Positions 5,782-14,086 are shown, numbered from the stretch's first letter. The stretch: 15,114 nt of DNA from JANYHF01 sp031393505 (GCA_031393505.1 JANMVX010000031.1:1-15114); one strand, 5' to 3'. Translations and numbers: made by a program. The notes: generated by a model from the sequence alone, not told the origin.

Positions 5782-5961
5782 ATGAACAAGCTTTTCGCAC
5801 GTTTCGGCCAGGACGAGTCCGGCGCCACCGCCATTGAGTACGCCCTGATCGCTGCCATCGTCGGCATCGGCATCATCGTTGCCCTCGGCAACATGAAGAC
5901 AGAGCTGAACAACACCTTCGACAAGGTGACCAGCACGCTTCAGACGTCGAACGCCGAGTAA
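5782..5961 (+). CDS. Flp-type major pilin (type IVb prepilin)
   Basis: The 59-residue protein has a short basic leader, the processing junction SG-ATAIEY (cleavage expected after Gly14) and a continuous hydrophobic helix ALIAAIVGIGIIVALG (21-36). A short polar tail ends in NAE. Glu and Tyr at positions 5 and 6 of the mature protein are the Flp hallmark. After cleavage by CpaA, the mature pilin of about 45 residues polymerises into the adhesive fibre. The ATG at 5782 is preceded by AAGGGAGA (about 6-base spacing), a strong ribosome-binding site. A terminator follows 58 bases after the stop, so flp can be a separate abundant transcript with some readthrough into cpaA. Confidence 0.97.
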   Translation: MNKLFARFGQDESGATAIEYALIAAIVGIGIIVALGNMKTELNNTFDKVTSTLQTSNAE

Positions 5962-6018
5962 TTGTCCAAGGCGGCTCACATCATCGCAAGATGGTGCGGG
6001 CTACCAAGGATGGAGATC

Positions 6019-6057
6019 ACGGGTCGCTTGCCAAACGGCAAGCGGCCCGTAGTCTTT
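6019..6057 (+). terminator. Intrinsic terminator after flp
   Basis: A 14-bp stem (6019-6032 with 6037-6050; one T-G wobble, loop AAAC) is followed within a few bases by TTTT (6054-6057). It lies between flp and cpaA on the same strand. Partial termination here would give far more pilin than assembly proteins. The short T-tract suggests leaky termination. Confidence 0.75.
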
Positions 6058-6202
6058 TCTGGGCGGTTATCAATACAATTTTCATCAACAATCACAACAG
6101 CATGCCCGGCATTTAAGTTGGATTTTACAAAAACCTGCCACAGTCTTTCATGTGGCTGGCCCAAAAACAAAAACACCGGGCCAAGGAGTGGAGGCGTAAC
6201 CC

Positions 6203-6706
6203 GTGTTGGCGTTTTTGTGCTTGTGCGTATTTCCTGGAGCTATGGCGTTTGCCGGTTCTATGGATCTGATAACGATGACGATCCCCAATCGCATTTCGCT
6301 GTTTCTGGTGGCGGGCTTTGTCGCCCTCGCCCCCTTCGTCGGCCTGACGCCGGCGCAATACGGCGCGCATCTGGCGACCGGGGCGGCGATGCTGGCGATC
6401 GGCATCCTGATGTTCTCCCGCGGCTGGATCGGCGGCGGCGACGCCAAGATGTTCGCAGCCGCGGCGCTCTGGTTCGGCTTTGATCACTTGGGTGATTTCA
6501 CGCTGCTCTCGGCCATGGCCGGCGGCGTGTTGACCGTCTTCCTCTTGGTGTTCCGGACTATGCCCCTGCCGAGCCTGGCGCGGACGCAGGATTGGCTGGT
6601 GCGCCTGCATCATCCACGCACCGGTGTCCCGTACGGTATCGCCATGGCGGCCGCAGCCCTCATGGTCTACCCCTCAACCCCGTGGTTCCTCAGCGCCGTG
6701 AACTGA
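6203..6706 (+). CDS. cpaA: Prepilin peptidase CpaA (TadV)
   Basis: The 167-residue protein is an integral-membrane aspartic peptidase of the A24 (type IV prepilin peptidase) family, short form without the methylase domain. It removes leader peptides from Flp and probably from TadE-like pilins. The two catalytic aspartates are visible: D21 in SMDLITMTIPN and D80 in the diagnostic GGGDAK. Membrane helices are expected at about 3-20, 32-48, 55-71, 98-117 and 143-165. The chosen start is GTG at 6203, with GGAGG 8 bases upstream; the next in-frame ATG (6242) would remove the first helix. The gene lies between the flp terminator and another hairpin region, so its transcription may rely on readthrough. 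Confidence 0.95.
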   Translation: MLAFLCLCVFPGAMAFAGSMDLITMTIPNRISLFLVAGFVALAPFVGLTPAQYGAHLATGAAMLAIGILMFSRGWIGGGDAKMFAAAALWFGFDHLGDFTLLSAMAGGVLTVFLLVFRTMPLPSLARTQDWLVRLHHPRTGVPYGIAMAAAALMVYPSTPWFLSAVN

Positions 6707-6720
6707 GGCTCGAATCACTC

Positions 6721-6751
6721 CGGGGCCGATCTATTGGCAGGCGCGGCCCCG
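6721..6751 (+). other. GC-rich hairpin downstream of cpaA
   Basis: CGGGGCCG (6721-6728) pairs perfectly with CGGCCCCG (6744-6751) around a 15-base loop. It starts 15 bases after the cpaA stop. No T-tract follows, so it is not a standard intrinsic terminator; it could protect the transcript end. Confidence 0.4.
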
Positions 6752-6821
6752 AACAGCCTATCGCGTCCGTAAGCAAACAATCCAATCAACGAAAAATCCA
6801 CTGGGTGTCGGCAGGCCTCGC

Positions 6822-6846
6822 AAAAGGGCCAGCCGCCGCCCTTTTT
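6822..6846 (+). terminator. Possible intrinsic terminator between cpaA and cpaB
   Basis: AAAAGGGC (6822-6829) pairs with GCCCTTTT (6838-6845) around an 8-base loop, and five T residues run 6842-6846. The T-run overlaps the stem, as in some alphaproteobacterial terminators. It would separate the flp-cpaA transcript from the cpaB operon, whose own putative promoter box follows at 6912-6930. Confidence 0.5.
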
Positions 6847-6911
6847 GCTTTGGCCAAAGCGCCACAGTCGCCCCCTGAAGTCACCTGCTTCGTATCGTTT
6901 CGGAACCGCAG

Positions 6912-6930
6912 TTAACGGCCCGTTGACCAT
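6912..6930 (+). promoter_or_regulatory. CtrA-like full box upstream of cpaB
   Basis: The sequence TTAACGGCCCGTTGACCAT is TTAA, seven bases, TTGA, then CCAT, so the second half is one base from TTAACCAT. It lies 62 bases upstream of the cpaB ATG. The form is the same as the box before the minor pilins (minus strand, 4707-4725). TTGACC also resembles a -35 element, and CtrA boxes often overlap the -35 position. No clear -10 was found. Confidence 0.5.
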
Positions 6931-6992
6931 TATTTCCGACTATCGGCTTCAGAACCGGGGTTTCGAAATTCGGGGCGAAGGACCAAAGCGCT

Positions 6993-7802
6993 ATGAGACG
7001 AGCACGCGTGATTGTGATGGCGATCGCCATTTTTGCAGCATTGGCAGCCGGGCTCTTGGCCTACGGCATGATGGGCCGGCCGGCGCCCAAGGTGGCCGCC
7101 AAGGTCAATATGGACACCGTCAAGGTACTTGTTGCCAGCAAAGCCATTGGCTTTGGTGACGAAGTGCGCACGGCGGACCTGACGTGGGCAACCTGGCCGA
7201 AGGAATTGGTTGGCGACAAAGACAACTACGTCACCGAAGCCAAGAACCCCGACGCCATCAAGCTGATGGCCGGCTCGGTCGCGGCCTCGCCCTTCCTGGC
7301 CAAGGAGCCGATCCGCGAGAACAAGCTGCGCAAGCTCGGCAGCGGCGGCGTCCTGGCCGCCATCCTGCAGTCCGGCATGCGCGCCGCCTCCACCAAGATC
7401 ACCGAGGAAACCTCGGCCGGCAGCTTCATCCTTCCCAATGACCGCGTCGACGTGATCGTCACCCGCAAACAGCGCTCGGCCAGCGGCCGCGGCGACCAGC
7501 AGGTGTCTGAAACTCTGTTCCGCAACATCCGCGTGCTCGCCATCGGCCAGGACCTGGACCAGAAGGACGGCAAGAAGGTCGCAACCGGCAAGACCGCGAC
7601 CCTGGAGCTGACGCCCAGCCAGTCCGAGACGCTCGCCCTGAACAATTCGATCGGCGAAATCTCGCTCGCGCTGCGCAGCCTGGAAGACGCCATCAAGTCC
7701 AAGAATGGCATGGCCGAGGATGACGGCCCAAGGAAAGACAAGCCCACCGGTATCAAGGTTCTGCGTTACGGCAACTGGTCGCGCACTTACGGCTTGAACT
7801 GA
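6993..7802 (+). CDS. cpaB: Flp pilus assembly protein CpaB (RcpC)
   Basis: The 269-residue protein has an N-terminal membrane anchor (about 5-28) followed by a SAF-type domain (about 42-105: VKVLVASKAIGFGDEVRTADL) and the RcpC/CpaB domain (about 115-230), including the run SFILPNDRVDVIVTRK. CpaB acts in the periplasm next to the secretin and is required for pilus assembly. The C-terminal 30 residues are charged and probably flexible. The ATG at 6993 has GAAGGA about 10 bases upstream. It is the first gene of the long plus-strand operon, preceded by a CtrA-like box. Confidence 0.95.
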   Translation: MRRARVIVMAIAIFAALAAGLLAYGMMGRPAPKVAAKVNMDTVKVLVASKAIGFGDEVRTADLTWATWPKELVGDKDNYVTEAKNPDAIKLMAGSVAASPFLAKEPIRENKLRKLGSGGVLAAILQSGMRAASTKITEETSAGSFILPNDRVDVIVTRKQRSASGRGDQQVSETLFRNIRVLAIGQDLDQKDGKKVATGKTATLELTPSQSETLALNNSIGEISLALRSLEDAIKSKNGMAEDDGPRKDKPTGIKVLRYGNWSRTYGLN

Positions 7803-7865
7803 TCAACGCCGCCACCCCACACGCCAGCAGAGCCTCGAACGGGCAATTCCCAAAGGTACTCCTCG

Positions 7866-9452
7866 ATGAGCAAGAACATTCCCCTGATGCGAGCGGCCAA
7901 GACCTGGTCAGCCATCACAATGATCGGCCTGGCGGCGCTCCCGGCCGTCGCGGCGCTGTCGGTTGCGTCCGGTTCGGCCCTGGCGGCTGGCGTGAACACC
8001 GATGTCAACCACACCGGCCTGCTGCGCATTGGTTTCAACGAGAAACTCCCCGCCACGCGCCAGATCGTGATCGGCCTCGACAAGTCGATGGTGGTTGAGC
8101 TGCCGCGCGATCTGAAAGACGTGGTGGTCTCGAACCCGACCAATCTCGATGCGGTGGTGCAGACCTCAAACCGCGTTTTCCTGATCGGCAAGAAGATGGG
8201 CGACGCCAACGTCTTCTTCTTCGATGAAAACGGCGAACAGATTCTCACCCTGGAAGTGCGCGTCGAGCGCGACATGCAGGTGTTCGACCGCATGTTGGAG
8301 CGCCTGATCCCCGGCGCCCACATCAATGCCGAAGTCCTCAACGACACCATCGTGCTCTCTGGTTCGGTGCCGAACCCAGCCGACAGCGCCCGCGCTTCGG
8401 AAATCGCGGCCCGCTTCATGCAGCGTCCGGCCGAAGGCAACGCGACGGCGCCCTTGAAGGTGATCAATCTGCTGCGCGTGGAAGCCAAGGAGCAGGTGAT
8501 GCTCAAGGTCACGGTGGCCGAGGTGCATCGCGACGCCATCAAGCGCTTGGGCATCAACTGGAACACCGGCAACATTGGCGACACGGCCTTGCAGTTCGGA
8601 TCGAACCTGTCGTTCCCGGTCAGCAACGCCACCGGCAAGAACACTTTCCTCTCCGGTGTGTTCGGCCCGTCGGGCAATCTTGGCAGCTGCGGCCTGCCGC
8701 TCTCAATCGGCGGCCAGACCGTACCAGGAAGCACCACGGCAACGAGCAAGAAACTCGCCTCGTTTGCGGCCGGTCAGATGACCTGCCTTGCTTACACTCT
8801 AGAGGCATTCGAGCGCACCGGTCTGTTGAAGACGCTGGCCGAGCCGACATTGACGGCGATCTCGGGTGAAACCGCAAGCTTCCTGGCGGGCGGCGAGTTT
8901 CCGGTCCCAGTGGGCCAGAGCAACACCGGTGCGATCTCGATACAGTTCAAGCCGTTCGGCGTCAGCCTTTCATTCTCGCCGCTGGTGCTGTCGGAAGGCC
9001 GCATCAACCTGAAGGTCGCCACCGAAGTCAGCGAGCTGACGAATGATGGCGCTGTCACGCTCAGCTCGATCACCATCCCGGCTCTGAAAGTCCGGCGCGC
9101 CAATACGACGGTTGAACTGCCAAGCGGCGGCTCGCTGGTGATCGGCGGCCTGATCTCGGACGACACACGTCAGAACATCGATGGCGTGCCAGGCCTCAAG
9201 ACCTTGCCGGTGCTCGGATCGCTGTTCCGCAGCCGCGATTTCCAGAAGAAGGAAACCGAGCTGATGGTGATCGTGACGCCGTACATGGTCAACGCGGTCA
9301 ATCGCGACAAACTCGATCTGCCAACGGACAATCTGGACTCGAGCACCGATACCCAGGCCACGCTGATCGGCCAGTTGAACCGGGTCTACGGCAAGAAGCC
9401 GAAGCTTCCCGAAGGCAAATATCACGGCAATTACGGTTTCATCGTCGAGTAA
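7866..9452 (+). CDS. cpaC: Outer-membrane secretin CpaC (RcpA)
   Basis: The 528-residue protein forms the outer-membrane channel for the Flp pilus. A signal peptide (1 to about 41, ending ALA) is followed by the pilus-formation N-domain (about 60-135), a BON-like segment (about 137-190) and the secretin domain (about 205-475). Diagnostic stretches are AEPTLTAISGETASFLAGGEF-PVPVG (324-350) and the GGSLVIGGLI to VPGLKTLPVLGSLF region (421-454), closing with ELMVIVTPYMV. Only two cysteines are present (C275, C307), in a loop of the early secretin domain; they could form a disulfide. A tail of about 50 residues follows. The ATG at 7866 has AAAGG 9 bases upstream; the gap from cpaB is 63 bases. 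Confidence 0.96.
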   Translation: MSKNIPLMRAAKTWSAITMIGLAALPAVAALSVASGSALAAGVNTDVNHTGLLRIGFNEKLPATRQIVIGLDKSMVVELPRDLKDVVVSNPTNLDAVVQTSNRVFLIGKKMGDANVFFFDENGEQILTLEVRVERDMQVFDRMLERLIPGAHINAEVLNDTIVLSGSVPNPADSARASEIAARFMQRPAEGNATAPLKVINLLRVEAKEQVMLKVTVAEVHRDAIKRLGINWNTGNIGDTALQFGSNLSFPVSNATGKNTFLSGVFGPSGNLGSCGLPLSIGGQTVPGSTTATSKKLASFAAGQMTCLAYTLEAFERTGLLKTLAEPTLTAISGETASFLAGGEFPVPVGQSNTGAISIQFKPFGVSLSFSPLVLSEGRINLKVATEVSELTNDGAVTLSSITIPALKVRRANTTVELPSGGSLVIGGLISDDTRQNIDGVPGLKTLPVLGSLFRSRDFQKKETELMVIVTPYMVNAVNRDKLDLPTDNLDSSTDTQATLIGQLNRVYGKKPKLPEGKYHGNYGFIVE

Positions 9453-9476
9453 GCACGGGGTGGATGGAGAACGATC

Positions 9477-10199
9477 ATGATGCAACACTTGAACATGCCC
9501 GGCCGCCTCGGCACACGCCACAAGGCCGCCACGCTTCGCCTCCTGGCCGTCTCGGCGCTCGCCATCGGCATCGCCGGCTGCGGACACCGCTTCGAGGGCG
9601 AGCAGACCGCAGCGCTGACCCAGCCGATGCAGACGGCAGAGCAACGCCATCCGATCGAGGTTGAAAAGGCGCGCACCTCGATGGCCTTGGTCGCCCCGGC
9701 GGCCGCACACGGGCTCAACACCTATCAGAAAGAGCGGGTTCGTCATTTCGTTGGCCTGTGGCGCAACGAAGGCGACGGGAAAATGACGGTTGCCGGCAAC
9801 AACCGCGCGGCGCTGGGAGACTTGCGCGACATCCTGGTCGATGCCGGCGTGCCGGTGGGCGCGGTCGAGATCGGCCGCTACGACGGAAATCAACCCGGCG
9901 TAAAGGTTTCTTACGCACGCTACATCGCCGAGGGACCGAAATGCGGCGTCTGGCATGACAACCTGGCCGAGAATTCGAACAACGACATCTACGGCAACTT
10001 CGGCTGCGCGGCGCAGCACAACCTGGCAGCGATGGTTGCAAATCCGCGCGACTTCAAGACGCCGCGCGATCAAGTGGACTGGTCGGACGCCGATCGCAAG
10101 GACTTCATCTTCAAGGCTTGGCGCAATGGCGCCAAGACCGAAGGCGACACGACGACAGTATCCAAGGACGGCAACGTTAGCGACGTGGCGAAGAAATAA
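9477..10199 (+). CDS. cpaD: CpaD-family pilus lipoprotein
   Basis: The 240-residue protein has a signal sequence ending in a lipobox (IAGC, Cys35), so it should be lipidated and anchored to the outer membrane. The C-terminal domain carries the CpaD family signature: a CGVWHDNLAE stretch, NFGCAAQHNLAAMVANPRD, and a run of basic and acidic residues after it. CpaD assists the CpaC secretin. Two ATG codons lie side by side (9477, 9480); a purine-rich GGATGGAGA precedes them. The stop codon overlaps the cpaE start by one base (TAATG), indicating coupling. Confidence 0.94.
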   Translation: MMQHLNMPGRLGTRHKAATLRLLAVSALAIGIAGCGHRFEGEQTAALTQPMQTAEQRHPIEVEKARTSMALVAPAAAHGLNTYQKERVRHFVGLWRNEGDGKMTVAGNNRAALGDLRDILVDAGVPVGAVEIGRYDGNQPGVKVSYARYIAEGPKCGVWHDNLAENSNNDIYGNFGCAAQHNLAAMVANPRDFKTPRDQVDWSDADRKDFIFKAWRNGAKTEGDTTTVSKDGNVSDVAKK

Positions 10200-11542
10200 T
10201 GAGCAACCATCCCTTTACGTCCCAGAGCCTGACTGTCGGCGAGAACATGCTTCCCGACGGTCTGGACCACCCGAGCGCCGAGCAGGCCTACCACGAGGCC
10301 CAATCGATCCACGAGAATCACGAGCGTGCGCGGCCGATCCCGCGCATCTCGATCCTGGGGTTTTGCGAGCAGCCGGTCACCGCGCAAGTGGTGCAGGCCG
10401 CCAGCGAGGACCGTAGGTTGGCCAAGGCTCATGTAGGCGTTCACATGGGTGGCATCTATGCCGCCATCGCCTACTTCCAGGAGAACCCGTCACCCAATCT
10501 GGTGATCCTGGAATCCATGCTGGACCGCAACTCGATGCTGGCCGCCATGGATCAGCTGTCCGAGCACTGCGATAGCGGCACCCGCGTGATCATGGTCGGT
10601 CACAGCAACGACGTGCAGCTCTATCGCGAGCTGCTGCGCCGTGGCGTCAGCGAATATCTCGTCGCCCCGATCTCGCCGCTCTACCTGATGGAGAGCATCT
10701 CGAACCTTTATGCCGATCCGGAAACCGATCCCGTCGGCCAGATGGTGGCCTTTGTCGGCGCCAAGGGCGGCGTCGGCTCCTCGACCATCTGCCACAACGT
10801 GGCCTGGGTGATGAGCCGCATCCTGCAGAGCAACGTCTGCATCGCCGATCTCGACCTACCCTTCGGCACCGCCGGCCTCGACTTCAACCAGGACCCGGCC
10901 CAGGGCATCGCCGACGCATTGGCCAGCCCTGAGCGACTTGACGAAGTGCTGCTCGACCGCCTGCTCGCCAAGTGCACGGATCATCTCAGCCTGTTCGCGG
11001 CCCCGAGCGTGCTCGATCGCAACTACGAGATCGATCCGCAGGCGTTCGAATGGGTGCTCGATGTGGTGCGCCAGAACGTACCGCATGTCGCCATCGACGT
11101 GCCGCACATCTGGACGCCTTGGGCCAAGCAGGTGTTGATGCAGGCCGACCAGATCGTGATCACGGCCGTGCCGGATCTGGCCAATCTGCGCAATGCCAAG
11201 AATCTGGTCGATCTGCTCAAGGGCGCGCGCAAGAACGACAAGCCGCCGCATCTGGTGCTCAACTTCATGGGCATGCCGAAACGGCCGGAGATCTCGGCCA
11301 AAGAGTTCGGCGAGGCGCTCAGCCTCACGCCCCGCACCGCCATCGAGTTCGATGCTGAAACCTTCGGTCTGGCCGCCAACAACGGCCAGATGGTGGAAGA
11401 GCTGTCGGCCAAGTCCAAGGCTGCCGAACATTTCCGTTCGTTGGCCTACACGCTGACCAACCAGGCCGCACCCAAAGTTGAGCAGAAGTCCATGCTGGCG
11501 CCGCTGCTGGCGCGCTTCAACAAGAAGAAAGCGGGAGCTTAA
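10199..11542 (+). CDS. cpaE: Pilus localisation ATPase-like protein CpaE (TadZ)
   Basis: The 447-residue protein belongs to the MinD/ParA-like CpaE family, which places the pilus machine at the correct cell site. An N-terminal region (about 47-170) has a response-regulator-like fold. The position expected for the phospho-accepting Asp is Glu105 (LVILES), so it is probably a pseudo-receiver. The MinD/ParA domain begins at FVGAKGGVGSSTICHN (185-200). The signature Lys189 of the deviant Walker A is present, but the usual second lysine is Ser194. DLDLPFGTAGLDFNQDP (217-233) is typical of alphaproteobacterial CpaE. The C-terminus is basic. The start is fixed by the one-base overlap with cpaD; no strong Shine-Dalgarno is seen, so it is likely coupled. 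Confidence 0.95.
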   Translation: MSNHPFTSQSLTVGENMLPDGLDHPSAEQAYHEAQSIHENHERARPIPRISILGFCEQPVTAQVVQAASEDRRLAKAHVGVHMGGIYAAIAYFQENPSPNLVILESMLDRNSMLAAMDQLSEHCDSGTRVIMVGHSNDVQLYRELLRRGVSEYLVAPISPLYLMESISNLYADPETDPVGQMVAFVGAKGGVGSSTICHNVAWVMSRILQSNVCIADLDLPFGTAGLDFNQDPAQGIADALASPERLDEVLLDRLLAKCTDHLSLFAAPSVLDRNYEIDPQAFEWVLDVVRQNVPHVAIDVPHIWTPWAKQVLMQADQIVITAVPDLANLRNAKNLVDLLKGARKNDKPPHLVLNFMGMPKRPEISAKEFGEALSLTPRTAIEFDAETFGLAANNGQMVEELSAKSKAAEHFRSLAYTLTNQAAPKVEQKSMLAPLLARFNKKKAGA

Positions 11543-11547
11543 GGTCC

Positions 11548-13107
11548 ATGTTTGGCAAACGTAACAGTGGCCAGCTTCCGCCGGTCAAGCGCACGGGACC
11601 CGCTCCCGCTGCGCTGCCGCCGGCGGCTGGAAGCAAGGACGCGCCCAAGCCGATGGCGCAAGCGCAGGCTCCTAAGCCTGCGCAGTCATCGGCGCGACCC
11701 AATCCCGCAGAGCTGGCCGCCAAGGGCAAGGGCGAGGCCATCGCCGCGCGTCCTGCCGAGGCGGCCAAGCCCAAGCCCGTCGAACGCAAGCACTCCGAGG
11801 AGTACTACGACATTAAGACCACCGTCTTTAATGCGCTGATCGACACCATCGACTTGACGCAGCTCGCCAAGCTCGATGCCGACGCGGCGCGCGAGGAGAT
11901 CCGGGATATCGTCTCGGAGATCATCCAGGTCAAAAACGTTGTGATGTCGATCGCCGAGCAGGAAGAGCTGCTCGAGGACATCTGCAACGACGTGCTCGGC
12001 TACGGTCCGCTAGAGCCACTGCTGGCGCGCGACGACATCGCCGACATCATGGTCAACGGCGCCGGCGTCACCTTCATCGAAGTCGCCGGAAAGGTCGAGC
12101 AGACCAACATCCGCTTTGCTGACAACGCGCAGCTGATGAACATCTGCCAGCGCATCGTCAGCCAGGTCGGCCGCCGCGTCGACGAAAGCTCGCCGATTTG
12201 CGACGCCCGCTTGCCGGACGGTTCGCGCGTCAACGTCATCGCTCCGCCGCTGGCGATCGATGGCCCGTGCCTGACCATTCGTAAGTTCAAGAAGGACAAG
12301 CTGACGCTCACCCAGCTGCAGAAATTCGGCTCGATCTCCGAGGAAGCCAAGACCATCCTCGAGATCATCGGCCGGGTGCGTTGCAATATCATCATTTCGG
12401 GCGGCACCGGTTCAGGCAAGACGACGCTGCTCAACTGCCTGACCGGCTCGATCGATATGGAAGAGCGCATCATCACCTGCGAAGACTCGGCTGAGCTTCA
12501 GCTGCAGCAGCCGCATGTGGTGCGCCTGGAAACCCGCCCGCCGAACCTGGAAGGCGAAGGCCAGATCACCATGCGTGATCTCGTCAAGAACTGCCTGCGT
12601 ATGCGTCCTGAACGCATCATCGTCGGCGAAGTCCGTGGCCCGGAGTGCTTCGATCTTCTCCAGGCCATGAACACAGGCCATGACGGCTCGATGGGAACGT
12701 TGCACAGCAACAGCCCCCGTGAAGCCATCTCCCGTATGGAATCGATGATCATGATGGGCGGTTTCGCGCTGCCCTCCAAGACCATCCGTGAAATGATCGT
12801 CGGCTCGGTCGACGTCATCGTGCAGGCCTCGCGCCTGCGCGATGGTTCGCGCCGCATCACGCACATCACCGAAGTGCTGGGCATGGAAGGCGACGTCGTC
12901 ACGCTGCAGAACATCATCGTCTATGACGTCACCGGCGAGGACGCCAACGGCAAGCTGATCGGCCGCCACCGCTCCACCGGCATCGCGCGTCCGCGCTTCT
13001 GGGAGCGTGCGTCCTATTACGGCGAAGAAGGCCGTCTGGCCGAAGCGCTTGCCTCGGCCGAAGTTCGCGACATGGACGGCTCGCCGATGGGAGAAAAGAA
13101 TGCTTAA
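11548..13107 (+). CDS. cpaF: Secretion ATPase CpaF (TadA)
   Basis: The 519-residue protein is the GspE/TadA-family hexameric ATPase that powers Flp pilus assembly at the inner membrane. The first 80 residues are rich in Pro, Ala and Lys and probably disordered. The helical N-domain spans about 85-160. The ATPase core has Walker A GGTGSGKTT (285-293), Asp box EDSAEL (312-317), Walker B IIVGEVRG (357-364) and His box TGHDGSMGTLHS (377-388), all intact. The ATG at 11548 has GGGAG about 10 bases upstream and lies 5 bases after the cpaE stop. Its last 8 bases overlap tadB. Confidence 0.97.
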   Translation: MFGKRNSGQLPPVKRTGPAPAALPPAAGSKDAPKPMAQAQAPKPAQSSARPNPAELAAKGKGEAIAARPAEAAKPKPVERKHSEEYYDIKTTVFNALIDTIDLTQLAKLDADAAREEIRDIVSEIIQVKNVVMSIAEQEELLEDICNDVLGYGPLEPLLARDDIADIMVNGAGVTFIEVAGKVEQTNIRFADNAQLMNICQRIVSQVGRRVDESSPICDARLPDGSRVNVIAPPLAIDGPCLTIRKFKKDKLTLTQLQKFGSISEEAKTILEIIGRVRCNIIISGGTGSGKTTLLNCLTGSIDMEERIITCEDSAELQLQQPHVVRLETRPPNLEGEGQITMRDLVKNCLRMRPERIIVGEVRGPECFDLLQAMNTGHDGSMGTLHSNSPREAISRMESMIMMGGFALPSKTIREMIVGSVDVIVQASRLRDGSRRITHITEVLGMEGDVVTLQNIIVYDVTGEDANGKLIGRHRSTGIARPRFWERASYYGEEGRLAEALASAEVRDMDGSPMGEKNA

Positions 13108-14086
13108 CGGCGACTACACGTTCATGCTGTTCATTGCCCTGATCGCGCTGGCGATTGGCATGTTCGCGTACGTCGCGGTGTCGCCGCTTGTGACCGGCGA
13201 ACATCGCTCGGAAAAGCGGTTGGACGCGCTCACCAAGGGCAAGCCCAACCGCGTCGGTACGCGCCAGGAAAAGTTGGACGACCGGCGCAAGCAGGTGCAG
13301 GACACGCTGAAGTATGCCGATCAGAAGCGCGCTGCAGGCAAAAAAGCGACGCTGAAGACCAAGCTGGTGCAGGCCGGGCTCGCAGCCTCGCCGCAGCAGT
13401 TCCATATGGCCAGCGGCATCATGGGAGCGATCGGCTTCGTGATTGCCCTGGTCGGCGGCCTGAGTTTCGTCACCGCCGCCTTGGTCGGGTTCGCCTCGGG
13501 CATGGGACTGCCGCGCTGGATCCTGCGCTTCCTGGCCAAGCGCCGTCAGTCCAAGTTCACCAACGAGTTCGCCAACGCCATCGACGTGATCGTGCGCGGC
13601 GTCAAGACCGGTCTGCCGCTGGGCGAGTGCCTGGCCATCATCGCCCGCGAAAGCCCCGAGCCGGTGAAGGGCGAGTTCGTCGACCTTGTTGAAGGCCAGA
13701 AGCTCGGCATCCCGTTGCAGGAATGCTTTGACCGTATGCTGGAAAGCATGCCGCTCTCGGACGTGAACTTCTTCTCGATCGTGGTGTCGATCCAGCAGAG
13801 TTCGGGCGGCAATCTCGCCGAGGCTCTCGGTAATCTCTCTGGTGTGTTGCGTTCTCGCAAAATGCTGGCGGCCAAAGTGGCGGCCCTGTCGGGCGAAGCC
13901 AAGGCGTCTGCGGCCATTCTGGGCGGCCTGCCGTTCATCGTGATGATCATGGTCTATATGACGTCGCCGGCCTACATCATGTTGCTGTTCAATGAAAAGC
14001 TTGGTCACATCATCCTCGCCGTCGCCGGGTTCTGGCTGACGTGCGGCATCGTCGTGATGCGCCAGATGGTCAACTTCAAATACTGA
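13100..14086 (+). CDS. tadB: Inner-membrane platform protein TadB
   Basis: The 328-residue protein is a GspF/T2SSF-domain protein that forms the pilus assembly platform with TadC. Membrane helices are expected at about 7-30, 103-135, 272-297 and 302-322. The cytoplasmic T2SSF domain lies between, with FANAIDVIVRGVKTGLPLGE (157-176) and QQSSGGNLAEALGNLS (232-247) as typical motifs. The chosen ATG at 13100 overlaps the cpaF end by 8 bases and has GGGAG 6 bases upstream. An earlier in-frame ATG (13007) would extend 31 non-homologous residues into cpaF and is rejected. Confidence 0.95.
   Translation: MLNGDYTFMLFIALIALAIGMFAYVAVSPLVTGEHRSEKRLDALTKGKPNRVGTRQEKLDDRRKQVQDTLKYADQKRAAGKKATLKTKLVQAGLAASPQQFHMASGIMGAIGFVIALVGGLSFVTAALVGFASGMGLPRWILRFLAKRRQSKFTNEFANAIDVIVRGVKTGLPLGECLAIIARESPEPVKGEFVDLVEGQKLGIPLQECFDRMLESMPLSDVNFFSIVVSIQQSSGGNLAEALGNLSGVLRSRKMLAAKVAALSGEAKASAAILGGLPFIVMIMVYMTSPAYIMLLFNEKLGHIILAVAGFWLTCGIVVMRQMVNFKY

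Noticed and set aside
5962..6483. Plus-strand open frame beginning right after flp
   Set aside because: It runs through the flp terminator and overlaps cpaA in another frame, whereas cpaA has both catalytic motifs and a good ribosome-binding site.
7787..8749. 320-codon minus-strand open frame opposite cpaC
   Set aside because: Antisense to a clear secretin gene; composition is Ser/Arg-rich without a recognisable fold.
8970..10073. Long minus-strand open frame opposite cpaC and cpaD
   Set aside because: It lies wholly antisense to two well-identified pilus genes. The frame stays open because of high GC codon bias, and its translation shows no domain.
12929..14008. 359-codon minus-strand open frame opposite cpaF and tadB
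   Set aside because: Antisense to two conserved genes; His/Arg/Gln-rich translation typical of a shadow frame.
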